Below, piece by piece: positions 33,969 through 43,566 of a stretch of 64,000 nucleotides of DNA. How positions within the stretch are numbered: the stretch's first letter is position 1; every line of letters starts with the position of its first letter. This DNA is from an uncultured Clostridia bacterium (GTDB lineage Bacteria; Bacillota; Clostridia; Christensenellales; UBA3700), in assembly GCA_948471525.1 (NCBI GenBank), contig CAOKSY010000002.1, forward strand, positions 186,001-250,000, in the 5' to 3' direction. Under the pieces are notes generated by a model. It did not search any database, was not told the DNA's origin, and worked only from the letters and a program-made list of their open reading frames with translations. The position numbers and the translations under genes were made by a program.

Positions 33969-34733
33969 TCACAGACATTCTTTGATCTTGCTCAGAGCGT
34001 TTTTCTCCAATCGGCTCACCTGCGCCTGCGAAATGCCTATCTTTTGAGATATCTCCATTTGAGTTTTGCCGACGTAATATCTGAGTTTCAACACTTCCTT
34101 TTCTCTTTCGGGCAACTCGGCTATCGCTTCTCTCAAAGCAAGATCGGTGGACCAATTCTCTTCTGTTTGCTTTGTATCGCCCAACTGCTCCATAAGAAGA
34201 AGTCCGTCTTCGCCGTCGCTGTACACGCACTCCTGCAACGATACGGTCTCGCTCACCGCGTCCAAAGCGCATACGACGTCTCTCAACGGCACGTCTATCT
34301 CTTGAGCTATCTCCAACATAGTCGGCGACATAGAATGTCTGAGTTCGTACTCCTCTTTTGCCTTGAGCGCCTTGTATGCGGTGTCGCGCATGCTGCGGCT
34401 GACCTTTATACCCGTAGAATCCTTGATAAATCTTCTCATCTCTCCCGAGATCATTGGCACTGCATAGGTTGAAAATCTTACGTTGAATTTGGGATCGAAA
34501 CCGTCTATGGCTTTCATAAGCCCTACCACGCCAACCTGAAAAAGATCGTCGCCTCCCGCTCTTGCGGAAAATCTTTGGACAAGCGAAAGCACAAGTCTCA
34601 AATTCGCCACTACAAGTCTGTCTTTGGCGTCCTTATCCCCTTCTTTAGTCTTTCTCAGCAGTTCTTCGCACTCGCTCTGCGTAATCTTGGGCAGGCTTCT
34701 TGTGTCGATGCCGTTTATCACAACTTTGTGCAT
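33969..34733 (-). CDS. sigG: Sporulation sigma factor SigG
   Basis: Late forespore sigma factor, 254 residues. The N-terminus HKVVINGIDTRSLPKI is characteristic of sigma-G. Region 2 has GGDDLFQVGVVGLMKAIDGFDPKFNVRFSTYAVPMI, and region 4 ends with TQMEISQKIGISQAQVSRLE. An AAGGAGG site lies five bases before the ATG. It follows sigE as in Bacillus and most Clostridia, separated by 149 bases with no clear forespore promoter recognised. Confidence 0.97.
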   Translation of the reverse strand: MHKVVINGIDTRSLPKITQSECEELLRKTKEGDKDAKDRLVVANLRLVLSLVQRFSARAGGDDLFQVGVVGLMKAIDGFDPKFNVRFSTYAVPMISGEMRRFIKDSTGIKVSRSMRDTAYKALKAKEEYELRHSMSPTMLEIAQEIDVPLRDVVCALDAVSETVSLQECVYSDGEDGLLLMEQLGDTKQTEENWSTDLALREAIAELPEREKEVLKLRYYVGKTQMEISQKIGISQAQVSRLEKNALSKIKECL

Positions 34734-34882
34734 AAATACCTCCTTCGTATATGTAGGCGAGGCATTTTATCCGCAATAAGATCAACTCAGTTTATTCGAT
34801 AATTGTATTATTCGCAAAAAATCCGCTATTATTCAAAGAAAATTTTTCCTGTGTTCTCTGTCAATCGCCTGTCGGCGATATA

Positions 34883-35584
34883 CTATACCATTTTGGACAT
34901 CTCTTTCTTTAGTTTGCTCATCACTTTTTTCTCCAATCTCGAAATGTACGATTGAGATATACCGAACATATCGGCGATCTCCTTTTGCGTCTTCTTGGGA
35001 GATCCCAAAATGCCGAAACGAAGTTTTACTATCTGACGTTCTCTGGGTGGAAGTTTGTTGAACGAAGCGATAAGGATTTCCCTCTCCACGTCGTTTTCCA
35101 CGTCTTTATAGATAACGTCGCTCTCTGTTCCCAACACGTCGGACAGCAAAAGCACGTTGCCTTCCCAATCCACGTTGAGCGGTTCGTCCAAAGAAAGCTC
35201 ATTGCGCGTCTTGACAACCTTGCGCAAATGCATAAGTATTTCGTTTTCTATACATCTGCTGGCGTATGTGGCAAGTTTTATCTGCTTTCCGTCGTCAAAG
35301 GAATTAACGGCTTTAATAAGCCCTATAGTACCTACGGATATAAGATCTTCTATATCCACGTTGGTGTTTTCAAACTTCTTGGCTATGTAGACGACAAGTC
35401 GGAGATTGTGCTCTATCAGTTTGCTCTTTGCCGCTCCGTCGCCCTGCATATAACGCGCTACCAGAGCCTTTTCCTCGTCGGGCCCCAAAGGACCCGGCAG
35501 AGCCTCGCCGCCGCCGATAAAGTCGACTGTTTTGTCTTGGAAATTAAACAACTTAGATAAAAATTTTTTGATTTTCTCAAACAT
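34883..35584 (-). CDS. sigE: Sporulation sigma factor SigE (pro-sigma-E)
   Basis: Early mother-cell sigma factor, 233 residues including an N-terminal pro-sequence (MFEKIKKFLSKLFNFQDK) that SpoIIGA is expected to remove. Core motifs are ALPGPLGPDEEKALVARY, NVDIEDLISVGTIGLIKAVNSF and the region 4.2 helix KEIADMFGISQSYISRLE. The ATG at 35584 is preferred to one at 35614, since GGGAG precedes it and the longer frame overlaps spoIIGA. It lies 17 bases after the spoIIGA stop. Confidence 0.97.
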   Translation of the reverse strand: MFEKIKKFLSKLFNFQDKTVDFIGGGEALPGPLGPDEEKALVARYMQGDGAAKSKLIEHNLRLVVYIAKKFENTNVDIEDLISVGTIGLIKAVNSFDDGKQIKLATYASRCIENEILMHLRKVVKTRNELSLDEPLNVDWEGNVLLLSDVLGTESDVIYKDVENDVEREILIASFNKLPPRERQIVKLRFGILGSPKKTQKEIADMFGISQSYISRLEKKVMSKLKKEMSKMV

Positions 35585-35601
35585 AATAAAACTCCCGTAT
35601 A

Positions 35602-36375
35602 TTATAGATCGCAATGCAATACGACCTTATATTCGCCTTTTATACAATCCGAAACCGCCGCCATCACTCCGTATACCCTCTCTTTTTTGCCTTGCGAACG
35701 CATATAATCGAGAGGCAATACAGAAAGATTTCTTTTGCCCGTAACGGTGTCTATTTCCGCGCTGTCTTTCAGCGAGTTCAAACCGCCTTGGGCACATAAC
35801 TCGAGCGCAACGCTTCTGTCTATGATTATCGTCGGTTTATTGCGGTAATATAGCTTGTTCCCGCTGTCGTAATAGGCTTTACACAGCACTTCCCTGCCGT
35901 TTGCGCACAACACGATATTGTCCTCATAACGACTCCTGCGACGCGCCAATACGACATGCTTATAGATCAATTTTTGCGCAAATAGGACGATTAAGCCTGC
36001 CAATCCAACAAAAAACGGCACAAGCGACGAATTTGTATCCGACAGATTCAAATCGAATAAAGCCGCGCTTCCTTGCGTAATTCCGCCCATTGCAAACGTC
36101 AGCGCAAAGAATATCGCAGTCGCCGAAATATACCGCTTGAAAGTACATCTTCCCACCGTGATCGCAACCATTATCAAAGCAAGTATTATCTTAAAAACAA
36201 ATAATCCGAGCACGTCGCAAAGAGGTAAAAAAACAGCGTATAACGTACCTATAGCCGACGCTATGAACACTGCTATTCCCGATACCTTTCCGCGAAGAAA
36301 TCTCAGCGTGAGCGTAAGTATCAGCGCATTGATAAGCAAATTGTTTATTATTACGTATTCGATATACACTTGCAT
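35602..36375 (-). CDS. spoIIGA: Sigma-E processing peptidase SpoIIGA
   Basis: Membrane aspartic protease that cleaves pro-sigma-E once SpoIIR signals from the forespore. Five hydrophobic segments fill the first 150 residues; the soluble domain holds YYDSGNKL with the catalytic Asp at about residue 170, and ends near GEYKVVLHCDL. The ATG at 36375 (MQVYIEYVIINN, 257 residues) is chosen over an upstream TTG. It has no usable Shine-Dalgarno site, and a TATAAT lies six bases upstream, predicting a leaderless message. Confidence 0.93.
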   Translation of the reverse strand: MQVYIEYVIINNLLINALILTLTLRFLRGKVSGIAVFIASAIGTLYAVFLPLCDVLGLFVFKIILALIMVAITVGRCTFKRYISATAIFFALTFAMGGITQGSAALFDLNLSDTNSSLVPFFVGLAGLIVLFAQKLIYKHVVLARRRSRYEDNIVLCANGREVLCKAYYDSGNKLYYRNKPTIIIDRSVALELCAQGGLNSLKDSAEIDTVTGKRNLSVLPLDYMRSQGKKERVYGVMAAVSDCIKGEYKVVLHCDL

Positions 36376-36381
36376 AGCAAG

Positions 36382-36458
36382 ATTATATCTCCGACTGCGC
36401 AAAAAATTATTCTTTCCTTGTCGAAAACAACGCGTAAAAATATAAAATATCGGTCGAA
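36382..36458 (-). promoter_or_regulatory. spoIIGA promoter with candidate Spo0A boxes
   Basis: Minus-strand -10 TATAAT (36382-36387) has no -35 match at 16-19 bases. A perfect 0A-box heptamer TTCGACA (36419-36425) lies at about -44 to -50, and a second TTCGACC (36452-36458) lies 33 bases further, about three helical turns. Known spoIIG promoters lack a normal -35 spacing and are activated by Spo0A~P bound in this zone. Confidence 0.65.
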
Positions 36459-36498
36459 AAATAAAAGCGACCCGCCTATTTGTATGCGAGTCGCTTTT
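36459..36498 (-). terminator. Intrinsic terminator after ftsZ
   Basis: Stem AAAAGCGACTCGC / GCGGGTCGCTTTT (arms 36486-36498 and 36463-36475) followed by ATTTTT on the minus strand. It separates ftsA-ftsZ from spoIIGA. Confidence 0.88.
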
Positions 36499-36522
36499 TC
36501 TTAGAAAATATGTGCAGTATTA

Positions 36523-37746
36523 TCAGCGATTGTCCTTATTCCTGTTGAGGAATCTCTTCATAAACGAAGGAGTCTCGCTCGGCATTTCCTGTCTGGGGAC
36601 GGATTCTATTCTAGTGGGCGGAACCTGTCTTGACTGAGGCGACGGGTTTTGCGGTCTCTGCGGCACTCCTCTCTGAGGATCGCGGGCAAATTCGCCTGCG
36701 CGCTGTTGTCTTGCTTCATTCTGCTGCATAGCCATACCCGAGAAATTAGGTCTCGCTCCTCCCGCCGCAACCGTCGGATTTTGTCTTGTCGGTATGTTAT
36801 CGGATGCGCAACCGGTCGCAATCAAAGTTACGCGTACCTTATTGTTCATTGTCTCGTCATAACTGTGTCCGAATATATAATTTACTTTCTCCGATACCAG
36901 GCTGGCAATATAAGCGTCGGCTTCGTTGATCTCTCTGCTTGTAAGATCCAATCCGGTCTGTATGCTGAATATCAAGCCTGTCGCGCCCGCGATACTGGTA
37001 TTGAGTATATCCTCGTTGGCGGCCATCTTGACTGCCTTGACCATTCTGTCGGAATTGCTTGCGCCGTCGCACTCGCCCATACCTATATGCGAATATCCTT
37101 TACCCTGCATTATAGTCTTGACGTCGGCAAAATCGACGTTGATTATGCTGGGATAATTGATAAGATCGCTTATGCTTCTGATAGAATTTTTGAGTATATC
37201 GTTGGCTTTTGCATATGCGTCGAGGAATATGATGTTCTGATCGCTGTCAAGTAACTTCTGATTGGGAATAACGATAAGAGAATCGACGTATTTCTGCAAT
37301 TTTTCTATGCCTGTCTCAGCCGCGCGCATCTTGTTGCGCTCGAATCTAAACGGCTTGGTAACTATCGCGATTATCAGCATATCGGGATTGACTTCCCTCG
37401 CATATTTGGCTATTACAGGAGAAGCTCCCGTGCCCGTGCCGCCTCCCATTCCCGCGACGATAAAAAGCAGATCTGTATCTTCAAGCATATCGGTAAGTAC
37501 TTTGCGAGACTCTTCCGCCGCTTTTTCGCCTATTTCCGGTCGCGCTCCGGCGCCCTGTCCTTTGGTCAGTTCCGCGCCTATCTGAATTCTGTTCTCAGGC
37601 AAAGCCTTGGACATATTCAAGTGCTGAAGATCTGTGTTGACGACGCAAAAATCCACGTCTTTTACACCCGCGTCGATCATGCTGTTGACGGTATTAGCTC
37701 CGCAACCGCCTACTCCGACGACTTTGATTTTGGTAGCTGTTTCCAT
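36523..37746 (-). CDS. ftsZ: Cell division protein FtsZ
   Basis: Tubulin-like GTPase of 407 residues that forms the Z ring. The start IKVVGVGGCGANTVNSMI and the GTP-binding GGGTGTG at residues 101-107 are intact, as is the T7-loop region (LDLTSREINEADAYI). The linker (about 320-385) is rich in Gln, Arg and Pro. The C-terminal peptide TPSFMKRFLNRN should bind FtsA and SepF, both encoded in this window. GGGAGG precedes the ATG. Confidence 0.98.
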   Translation of the reverse strand: METATKIKVVGVGGCGANTVNSMIDAGVKDVDFCVVNTDLQHLNMSKALPENRIQIGAELTKGQGAGARPEIGEKAAEESRKVLTDMLEDTDLLFIVAGMGGGTGTGASPVIAKYAREVNPDMLIIAIVTKPFRFERNKMRAAETGIEKLQKYVDSLIVIPNQKLLDSDQNIIFLDAYAKANDILKNSIRSISDLINYPSIINVDFADVKTIMQGKGYSHIGMGECDGASNSDRMVKAVKMAANEDILNTSIAGATGLIFSIQTGLDLTSREINEADAYIASLVSEKVNYIFGHSYDETMNNKVRVTLIATGCASDNIPTRQNPTVAAGGARPNFSGMAMQQNEARQQRAGEFARDPQRGVPQRPQNPSPQSRQVPPTRIESVPRQEMPSETPSFMKRFLNRNKDNR

Positions 37747-37759
37747 AAACCCCTCCCGA

Positions 37760-38953
37760 TTAACCGAATAATCTTTCCAATATACTGTTTTTTCTACTCA
37801 TTTTGTCCGCTATCTCCAAAGTAGCGAACAATGAAGAATAATAAGGCTTGTCCCATCCCGCCGAACCTGCCGAAAGCAGTTCGACGTCTCTCGAGAGCGT
37901 CCTTGAAAAATAATTCAAAGCTCCCTTTATTTCGCTCAAACCGCCCCCTGTGACGAAAAATCCCGTCAGATAATTTATCGAACCTATGGATTTTCCTCCG
38001 AAAGCATTCTGCGCCACTGCGAGTTCGTCATTGCGTTTGACATCCTCAATGCACTCGTTTACGAACTCGACTAAATTACCAGCGATGAGCGAATGAAGAT
38101 AGGAATTTATCTCGCTCGCCTTGCAGTCGTATTTTATCGAATCGACCTCGTACTGATATGCGCTTACGGAGTCAGTCTCTAAATTAAGAGTGATTTGCGG
38201 CAATATTTTCTTTGCCGCGTCGTAATCTATATCCAACGCGTTTGCGAGCGCATCCACAAGAAATCCGCTGCCGAAAGGATAGTCCTTTTTATATTTTATT
38301 CCGTCGCCTTTTATCAAAGCAAAAGTAGTAGCCGCATATCCGACGTCTATTAGCACCGCTCCGTCGGCGCGCGTCCTCTCGTCAATAAGCTGAGTTCCCT
38401 CCGCCCAAACTCCGTCTATAAATCTCACGTATTTAAATCCGAGAGACACCGCGATATCGTAAACGGCGTGTATAAAATCTTCCTTGCAGAAGATATACGA
38501 CATATTGGCATAGATATTTTTTGCGCTCTCGCCTATCGGGCGAATAGTGTGCACGCTTCCGTCCAACACGTATTCCAACGCCGACGAACACAATGCGCGA
38601 TATCCGCCGACTTTAAATCCTTCCGCTTTCTTATGGATATCCTTTATCATTGACGAAGTAATCTGTTTGGTCTTGCCCGCGTCGGACAAAAGACCGCTCG
38701 TCCTAATAGCAGTAAACTGCGAAGGCACTCCGACGTACAACGTCTTTATCCTAAAATCGAATTTACTGTCCGCAATAACTTGCGCGACGTCGTCTTTAAG
38801 TCTTTCGGGAGCAACGAATTCGCCGTTGAAATATCCCGAATACTCTGCCGAAGCAAAGTTCTTGACAAAAAATATTTCGTCGGCGGACTTGACTCCCACT
38901 GCAAAAGCAAGCTTCCCCGATCCTATGTCCAAGACGGCAAATTCTTCTTTCAT
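37760..38953 (-). CDS. ftsA: Cell division protein FtsA
   Basis: Actin-like membrane tether for FtsZ, 397 residues. Nucleotide-binding stretches are AVLDIGSGKLAFAVG, VLIDVGYAATTFALIKGD and GFFVTGGGLSEIKG; the 1C subdomain lies near residues 80-160. The end NSILERLFG is the amphipathic targeting helix. Sequence is divergent but order with ftsZ is diagnostic. The ATG has no Shine-Dalgarno site and a perfect -10 lies six bases upstream, so the ftsA-ftsZ message should be leaderless. Confidence 0.92.
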   Translation of the reverse strand: MKEEFAVLDIGSGKLAFAVGVKSADEIFFVKNFASAEYSGYFNGEFVAPERLKDDVAQVIADSKFDFRIKTLYVGVPSQFTAIRTSGLLSDAGKTKQITSSMIKDIHKKAEGFKVGGYRALCSSALEYVLDGSVHTIRPIGESAKNIYANMSYIFCKEDFIHAVYDIAVSLGFKYVRFIDGVWAEGTQLIDERTRADGAVLIDVGYAATTFALIKGDGIKYKKDYPFGSGFLVDALANALDIDYDAAKKILPQITLNLETDSVSAYQYEVDSIKYDCKASEINSYLHSLIAGNLVEFVNECIEDVKRNDELAVAQNAFGGKSIGSINYLTGFFVTGGGLSEIKGALNYFSRTLSRDVELLSAGSAGWDKPYYSSLFATLEIADKMSRKNSILERLFG

Positions 38954-38959
38954 ATATTT

Positions 38960-38988
38960 ATTATAATATTATAATAATATAAAGTCAA
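38960..38988 (-). promoter_or_regulatory. Promoter of ftsA-ftsZ, predicted leaderless
   Basis: Minus-strand -35 TTGACT (38983-38988), 17-base spacer, -10 TATAAT (38960-38965), then AAATAT and the ATG at 38953. The 119-base ftsQ-ftsA gap is otherwise AT-rich, with no terminator seen. Confidence 0.8.
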
Positions 38989-39072
38989 TGCCCGTATAAT
39001 ATTTTTTAGGTAAAAGGTGAAAATTTTTGCTAAAATAAGCGAAATTCTACTAAAATATTCGTTGCTTCGTGA

Positions 39073-39807
39073 TTATCCGACGTCTTCCCACTTCCAGCCG
39101 ATATTGCTCAGACATATCACGCCGCTGCTTTTTCCCTTGACGCTGGTCTTGTCGAGATAATAACTGTAACAGCCCACGATGCTCTCGGAAATATTGGAAG
39201 ATACGGGAATGCGCATCACTACTCCCGTATTGGTCTTGAGATCTATGACTTCGTCTTCCACTTTCATAGATACGAAAAACGTAGAAAATCTCTCGTTGAT
39301 AAACGAACAGCTCTCCGCGCCTTTGATAAGATTGAGAAGTATCTTGTATTTAAAATCCAAAGCTTGTCCGAGCGAAACGCTGTCGGAAGGAACTCCCGAC
39401 AACTTTGTCAACGACTTATCGGCTTGATTATCTATAGATATGACTTTCAGTTCCCTGTCAAGCACGGCAAATCTTCCGTCGTCGAGCGCGAGCGAGAATA
39501 CTCCCGTCCTGCGCGTAACATATACGACTACTTTGTTGGGAAACTTTCTTTCTATGGAAATGACTTTGAGTTCCGGTCTGTTGATTTCGATATTTTCTAT
39601 TGCGATCGCTTCGTCTATAGAAAATATATTTTTACCCTTCTTTATTCCGCTGAGCGCGATGATCTCGCTTTTTACTCCGTCGTCGACAGTAATATCGTTG
39701 GTGGTATTGACGTCTACGCCTCCTATAGAAAACATCACGCCCAAAACCACCGACAATACGACTGCCGATACGATTATACCCAAAATGACCCAAAGCCTTT
39801 TATGCAT
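39073..39807 (-). CDS. ftsQ: Cell division protein FtsQ/DivIB
   Basis: Bitopic divisome protein of 244 residues. A Lys/Arg start and one membrane segment (about 7-28) are followed by a POTRA-type domain (IIALSGIKKGKNIFSIDEAIAIENI) and the FtsQ beta domain (IERKFPNKVVVYVTRRTGVF, FAVLDRELKVISI). It starts one base after the murA stop. Size and position before ftsA fit FtsQ/DivIB. Confidence 0.9.
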   Translation of the reverse strand: MHKRLWVILGIIVSAVVLSVVLGVMFSIGGVDVNTTNDITVDDGVKSEIIALSGIKKGKNIFSIDEAIAIENIEINRPELKVISIERKFPNKVVVYVTRRTGVFSLALDDGRFAVLDRELKVISIDNQADKSLTKLSGVPSDSVSLGQALDFKYKILLNLIKGAESCSFINERFSTFFVSMKVEDEVIDLKTNTGVVMRIPVSSNISESIVGCYSYYLDKTSVKGKSSGVICLSNIGWKWEDVG

Positions 39808-39808
39808 T

Positions 39809-41059
39809 TCAATTCCTTCTTACGTATGCTCCCAGCGCCGAAAGTTCGGTAGATAAATCCTCATAGCCTCTGTCGATATGGTGGATATCCTTTACGACAG
39901 TCTCGCCTCTCGCCACCAGTCCCGCCAACACAAGCGAAGCTCCTCCTCTCAAATCGGTCGCGACGACTTCGCTGCCGATAAGTTCTTTTACTCCTCTGAC
40001 TACAGCCACTCTGCCTTTTACAGTAATGTCCGCGCCGAGTTTTTTGAGTTCGCTAGCAGTCTTGAATCTGGTCTCGAAAATATTCTCGACTATAACGCTC
40101 GTTCCTCTCGATACCGTCTGCATCGCCATTATCTGCGATTGAAGATCAGTCGGAAATCCCGGATAGTACATAGTCTCTATGCAATCCAGACTTTTCTGAC
40201 GTCCCTTGCTCTTTATAAGTATTCTATCATTTTTCAACGATACTTTGCAAGTAGTTTTCGACAATTTGGAAATAAGCGAAGATATATGCTCGCAATTTAC
40301 GTTGCGAAGCTCTACGTTTCCGCCGCACATTGCCGTCGCTATTAGATAAGTGCCCGCCACAATCCTGTCCGGTATCGGCGTATATTCCACTCCGTGAAGT
40401 TTATCCACTCCTTCCACGACTATGACGCTGCTTCCCGCTCCGCGAATCTTTGCGCCCATCGCGTTGAGAAATCTCTGCAAGTCTACTATCTCAGGCTCCT
40501 TGGCGCAGTTGCGAATCACCGTCCTGCCCTTTATGAATACTCCCGACATCATGAGATTTTCCGTCGCGCCCACGCTCGGAAGATCGAGCACAACGTCCGC
40601 GCAACGCGCGTTTTGAGAATTGCAGTTGATAAAACCGCCCTGTTCCTGTATTTCTATGTTGAGTTCTCTAAGTCCCGCAATATGTATATCTATAGGTCTC
40701 AATCCTATATCGCAGCCGCCGGGATAAGCGACCTTTGCCTTCTTATGTCTCGACAAAAGCGAGCCCAGCAAAAATATCGACGAACGCAGTTCTTTCGCCA
40801 ATGAGTTGGGTATCTCGGAATTACATACTCCGCTGTTGTCTATTATCAGATCTCTGTCGTTGCGTATTATCTTACTTCCCAGCCCCTCGAGTATCTTTAT
40901 CATGCTGTCAACGTCGCTAATATACGGACAATCGTGCAGTACTACTATTTCATCTGTCAAAATGCTGCCGGCAAGCAAAGGCAAAATACTGTTTTTCGCG
41001 CCTCTGATATCCAGACTTCCGTCCAGCATCCGACCGCCATTTATTATGTATTCTTTCAT
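39809..41059 (-). CDS. murA: UDP-N-acetylglucosamine 1-carboxyvinyltransferase
   Basis: Commits UDP-GlcNAc to peptidoglycan by adding enolpyruvate from PEP. The protein has 416 residues. The substrate loop is RGAKNSILPLLAGSIL; the active-site Cys lies in YPGGCDIGLRPIDIH; LPSVGATENLMMSG and AGTYLIATAM are family blocks. A Cys in the loop suggests fosfomycin sensitivity. It occupies the place where murG and murB normally stand between ftsW and ftsQ. GGGAGAG precedes the ATG. Confidence 0.96.
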   Translation of the reverse strand: MKEYIINGGRMLDGSLDIRGAKNSILPLLAGSILTDEIVVLHDCPYISDVDSMIKILEGLGSKIIRNDRDLIIDNSGVCNSEIPNSLAKELRSSIFLLGSLLSRHKKAKVAYPGGCDIGLRPIDIHIAGLRELNIEIQEQGGFINCNSQNARCADVVLDLPSVGATENLMMSGVFIKGRTVIRNCAKEPEIVDLQRFLNAMGAKIRGAGSSVIVVEGVDKLHGVEYTPIPDRIVAGTYLIATAMCGGNVELRNVNCEHISSLISKLSKTTCKVSLKNDRILIKSKGRQKSLDCIETMYYPGFPTDLQSQIMAMQTVSRGTSVIVENIFETRFKTASELKKLGADITVKGRVAVVRGVKELIGSEVVATDLRGGASLVLAGLVARGETVVKDIHHIDRGYEDLSTELSALGAYVRRN

Positions 41060-41115
41060 ATTTCTCTCCCATAAGTAATAAGCATAGGCATACTCCGACG
41101 GAATATGCTATAGTC

Positions 41116-42237
41116 TCAATACATTTTATGAGCGAGACGGGAGTATTGTGCTTTGGAATCTATATTCTCCAACAATCCCACGCCCGTCATAAAACATACG
41201 AGAGAAGTTCCGCCGTTGCTTATGAACGGAAGAGGTATGCCGGTAGGCGGTATACTGCCCGATACGACCGCTATATTGAGAAGCGTCTGTATCGCAATTA
41301 CGGCGGTAATTCCCGAAGCCAGATAGCAATCGAATCTGTTCTGCGCTCTCATCGCGACTTTTATCCCGCACGCTATCATAACGATAAAGACCGCGAGCAC
41401 CGCTATACAGCCTACCCAGCCCAGTTCTTCTCCTATGACGGAAAATATGAAATCGCTCTCGGCAAAAGTGAGAAAAAGGTACTTTTGTCTGGAGTTGAAA
41501 AGTCCCAATCCGAACAGTCCTCCGCTGCCCAAGGCGTAATATGACTGTATCAACTGATACCCTTCTCCCAGCGGAGACGCCCACGGATCTATGAACGCCA
41601 TAAGACGCTTAACCCTGTAAGGCTCGAGGAATATCAATCCCACCGCTCCCAAAACAAGCGGCACTCCCATTATCAAAAAATGCTTAATCGAGCATCCGCC
41701 CACAAACAGCATTATTATCACCACCAGTCCCACACACATGGTCACGGACATATTAGGCTCCAACATTATCAAGACGCATACCGCGCACGTCGCAAGCAGG
41801 ATTGGGATCATATTTTTGAAAGATACGCTGCTCTTCTTATCAAGACACGACGCGATAAATATCACAAGCGCGAACTTCGCTACGTCAGACGGCTGCATAG
41901 TGGTAAATCCGAGATTTATCCATCTCTTCGCACCGTAATTCTCTACTCCTATCTTAGGCACGAATACCAATGCAAGCAACACTAGCGATATTCCCAGTAT
42001 AGGATAGCGCAATTTTTTGAGCCATTTGGTGTCGAGAAATTTGACCGCATACATTACGACAAGCGCGAACACCAGTGCCAGCGCCTGCTTTTTGACGTAG
42101 TAAAACGCGTCGCCGAACTGCGATTCCGCGCTGTAACTGCTCGCGCTATACTGCATCAAAAGTCCGAACAGCGACAACGCTACGGCGCAGGCAACGAGAA
42201 GTTTGTTATGAATTTTGAATTTGCCGCGTGCATCCAT
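41116..42237 (-). CDS. ftsW: Peptidoglycan glycosyltransferase FtsW (SEDS family)
   Basis: SEDS membrane protein of 373 residues with about ten segments. It polymerises lipid II at the septum together with a class B PBP. Family motifs include LLMQYSASS near the start, GAKRWINLGFTTMQPSDVAKFALVIFIA in the middle, and IPPTGIPLPFISNGGTSL near the end. SpoVE is a close alternative name in spore formers. It follows murD by five bases. Confidence 0.95.
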   Translation of the reverse strand: MDARGKFKIHNKLLVACAVALSLFGLLMQYSASSYSAESQFGDAFYYVKKQALALVFALVVMYAVKFLDTKWLKKLRYPILGISLVLLALVFVPKIGVENYGAKRWINLGFTTMQPSDVAKFALVIFIASCLDKKSSVSFKNMIPILLATCAVCVLIMLEPNMSVTMCVGLVVIIMLFVGGCSIKHFLIMGVPLVLGAVGLIFLEPYRVKRLMAFIDPWASPLGEGYQLIQSYYALGSGGLFGLGLFNSRQKYLFLTFAESDFIFSVIGEELGWVGCIAVLAVFIVMIACGIKVAMRAQNRFDCYLASGITAVIAIQTLLNIAVVSGSIPPTGIPLPFISNGGTSLVCFMTGVGLLENIDSKAQYSRLAHKMY

Positions 42238-42242
42238 CCGCC

Positions 42243-43556
42243 TTACCCCTTGAGATTGGCGACAGTCATATCGAAATGCTCGCCGCGCTCCACGTATCCT
42301 GAATATCTGTCAAAACTCGACGTCGTGGGAGAAAAGAGCACGTTACGCACATGTTTTTCCCTCGCGAGTTCCACCGCTCTTTCGAGCGAAGACGTTATCT
42401 CAAAAGTGTATTCGTGATAGGACGGGAGAAACTGCATCATAGAATAGACGTTGTCTCCGGTTGCGACTATGTGTTTGATCTGCGAAGGAAGATTGGAGAA
42501 AAATCCGTCGTACGCTATGCCTTTGTCGTAGCCTCCGACAATCAGCGACGTATCCCCTTTCATAGAATTGCACGCTTTGAGAGTGCTGTCTATATTGGTA
42601 GCTTTTGAATCATTGAAAAAATCAACTCCGTCAACCGTCCCGATATATTCGTTGCGATATCTCGGCAGTCGGAATTCTTTTATTGCCTTTTTTATGTATT
42701 CGTCTTCTACGCCTATGAGTTTGCAAGCCAGTACGGCAGTCATCACGTTTTGATAATTATAGTCGCCTTTGAGCGGTATATCCTCTATGGACATAAACTC
42801 GTATTCGCCGTCAATGTCGACGTATATCTTACCGTCGCGAACGTAAGCCCCTCTGACTTTGTTGCGTATGCTCGTAAAATAGACTTCTCCGTATATGTCG
42901 TCGTAAAAATCCCTAACCAAAGCGTCGTCGTAATTGAGTATCGCGCAATCGCCCATACCCTGATTGATAAAAATATTGAACTTCGACATAGCGTAATTTT
43001 CAAGAGTGGAATGTCTTTCAAAATGATCGGGAGTGATATTGAGACAAGCCGCGATTCTGGGACGGAATTCCTTGACGCTCTCGAGCTGAAAAGACGATAC
43101 TTCGAGCACCGCGATCTCGTCGCTGCCGATAGTATCCGCCTGAGCGCAAAAGGACTCTCCTATATTGCCGAGCGTATACGCCTTTCTCGCGCTTGCGCCT
43201 ATCATCTCGCCTATGAGTTTTGTCGTCGTAGTCTTTCCGTTGGTGCCGGTGATAGCTATTATGCCGCCCTTGCAGTATCTGTAGCCCAGTTCTATTTCGC
43301 CGATCACGGGTATCCCGAAACGTCCCGCATACACGACGAGTTTGTGACCGTTGTCCACGCTCGGACTTACAACGACGATATCCTTGTCCGCAACCGCTTC
43401 GTATTCGCTTTTGCCGCTTACGTCCTCTATCATAGGATAATCCGACAGATCTATCTGTCCGTCCGAATATACGCTTACTTTTACTCCCTGTCTCAACAAA
43501 AGTTCCGCCGCGCCTTTGCCGCTTATACCGAAACCTATAATAAGAGCGTTTTTCAC
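42243..43556 (-). CDS. murD: UDP-N-acetylmuramoylalanine--D-glutamate ligase
   Basis: Mur ligase of 437 residues that adds D-Glu. The N-terminal domain starts ALIIGFGISGKGAAELL. The ATP loop is ITGTNGKTTTTKLIGEMI, with CLNITPDHFERH in the central domain and FNDSKATNIDSTLKA in the C-terminal part. All three domains are complete. Located between mraY and ftsW, as in the standard dcw order. Confidence 0.97.
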   Translation of the reverse strand: MKNALIIGFGISGKGAAELLLRQGVKVSVYSDGQIDLSDYPMIEDVSGKSEYEAVADKDIVVVSPSVDNGHKLVVYAGRFGIPVIGEIELGYRYCKGGIIAITGTNGKTTTTKLIGEMIGASARKAYTLGNIGESFCAQADTIGSDEIAVLEVSSFQLESVKEFRPRIAACLNITPDHFERHSTLENYAMSKFNIFINQGMGDCAILNYDDALVRDFYDDIYGEVYFTSIRNKVRGAYVRDGKIYVDIDGEYEFMSIEDIPLKGDYNYQNVMTAVLACKLIGVEDEYIKKAIKEFRLPRYRNEYIGTVDGVDFFNDSKATNIDSTLKACNSMKGDTSLIVGGYDKGIAYDGFFSNLPSQIKHIVATGDNVYSMMQFLPSYHEYTFEITSSLERAVELAREKHVRNVLFSPTTSSFDRYSGYVERGEHFDMTVANLKG

Positions 43557-43566
43557 ATATCCTCCT

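Noticed and set aside
34734..34882. Sigma-F or sigma-G promoter before sigG
   Set aside because: A GGATAAAATG element resembles a sigma-F -10, but no matching -35 lies at the right distance; evidence is too weak to list.
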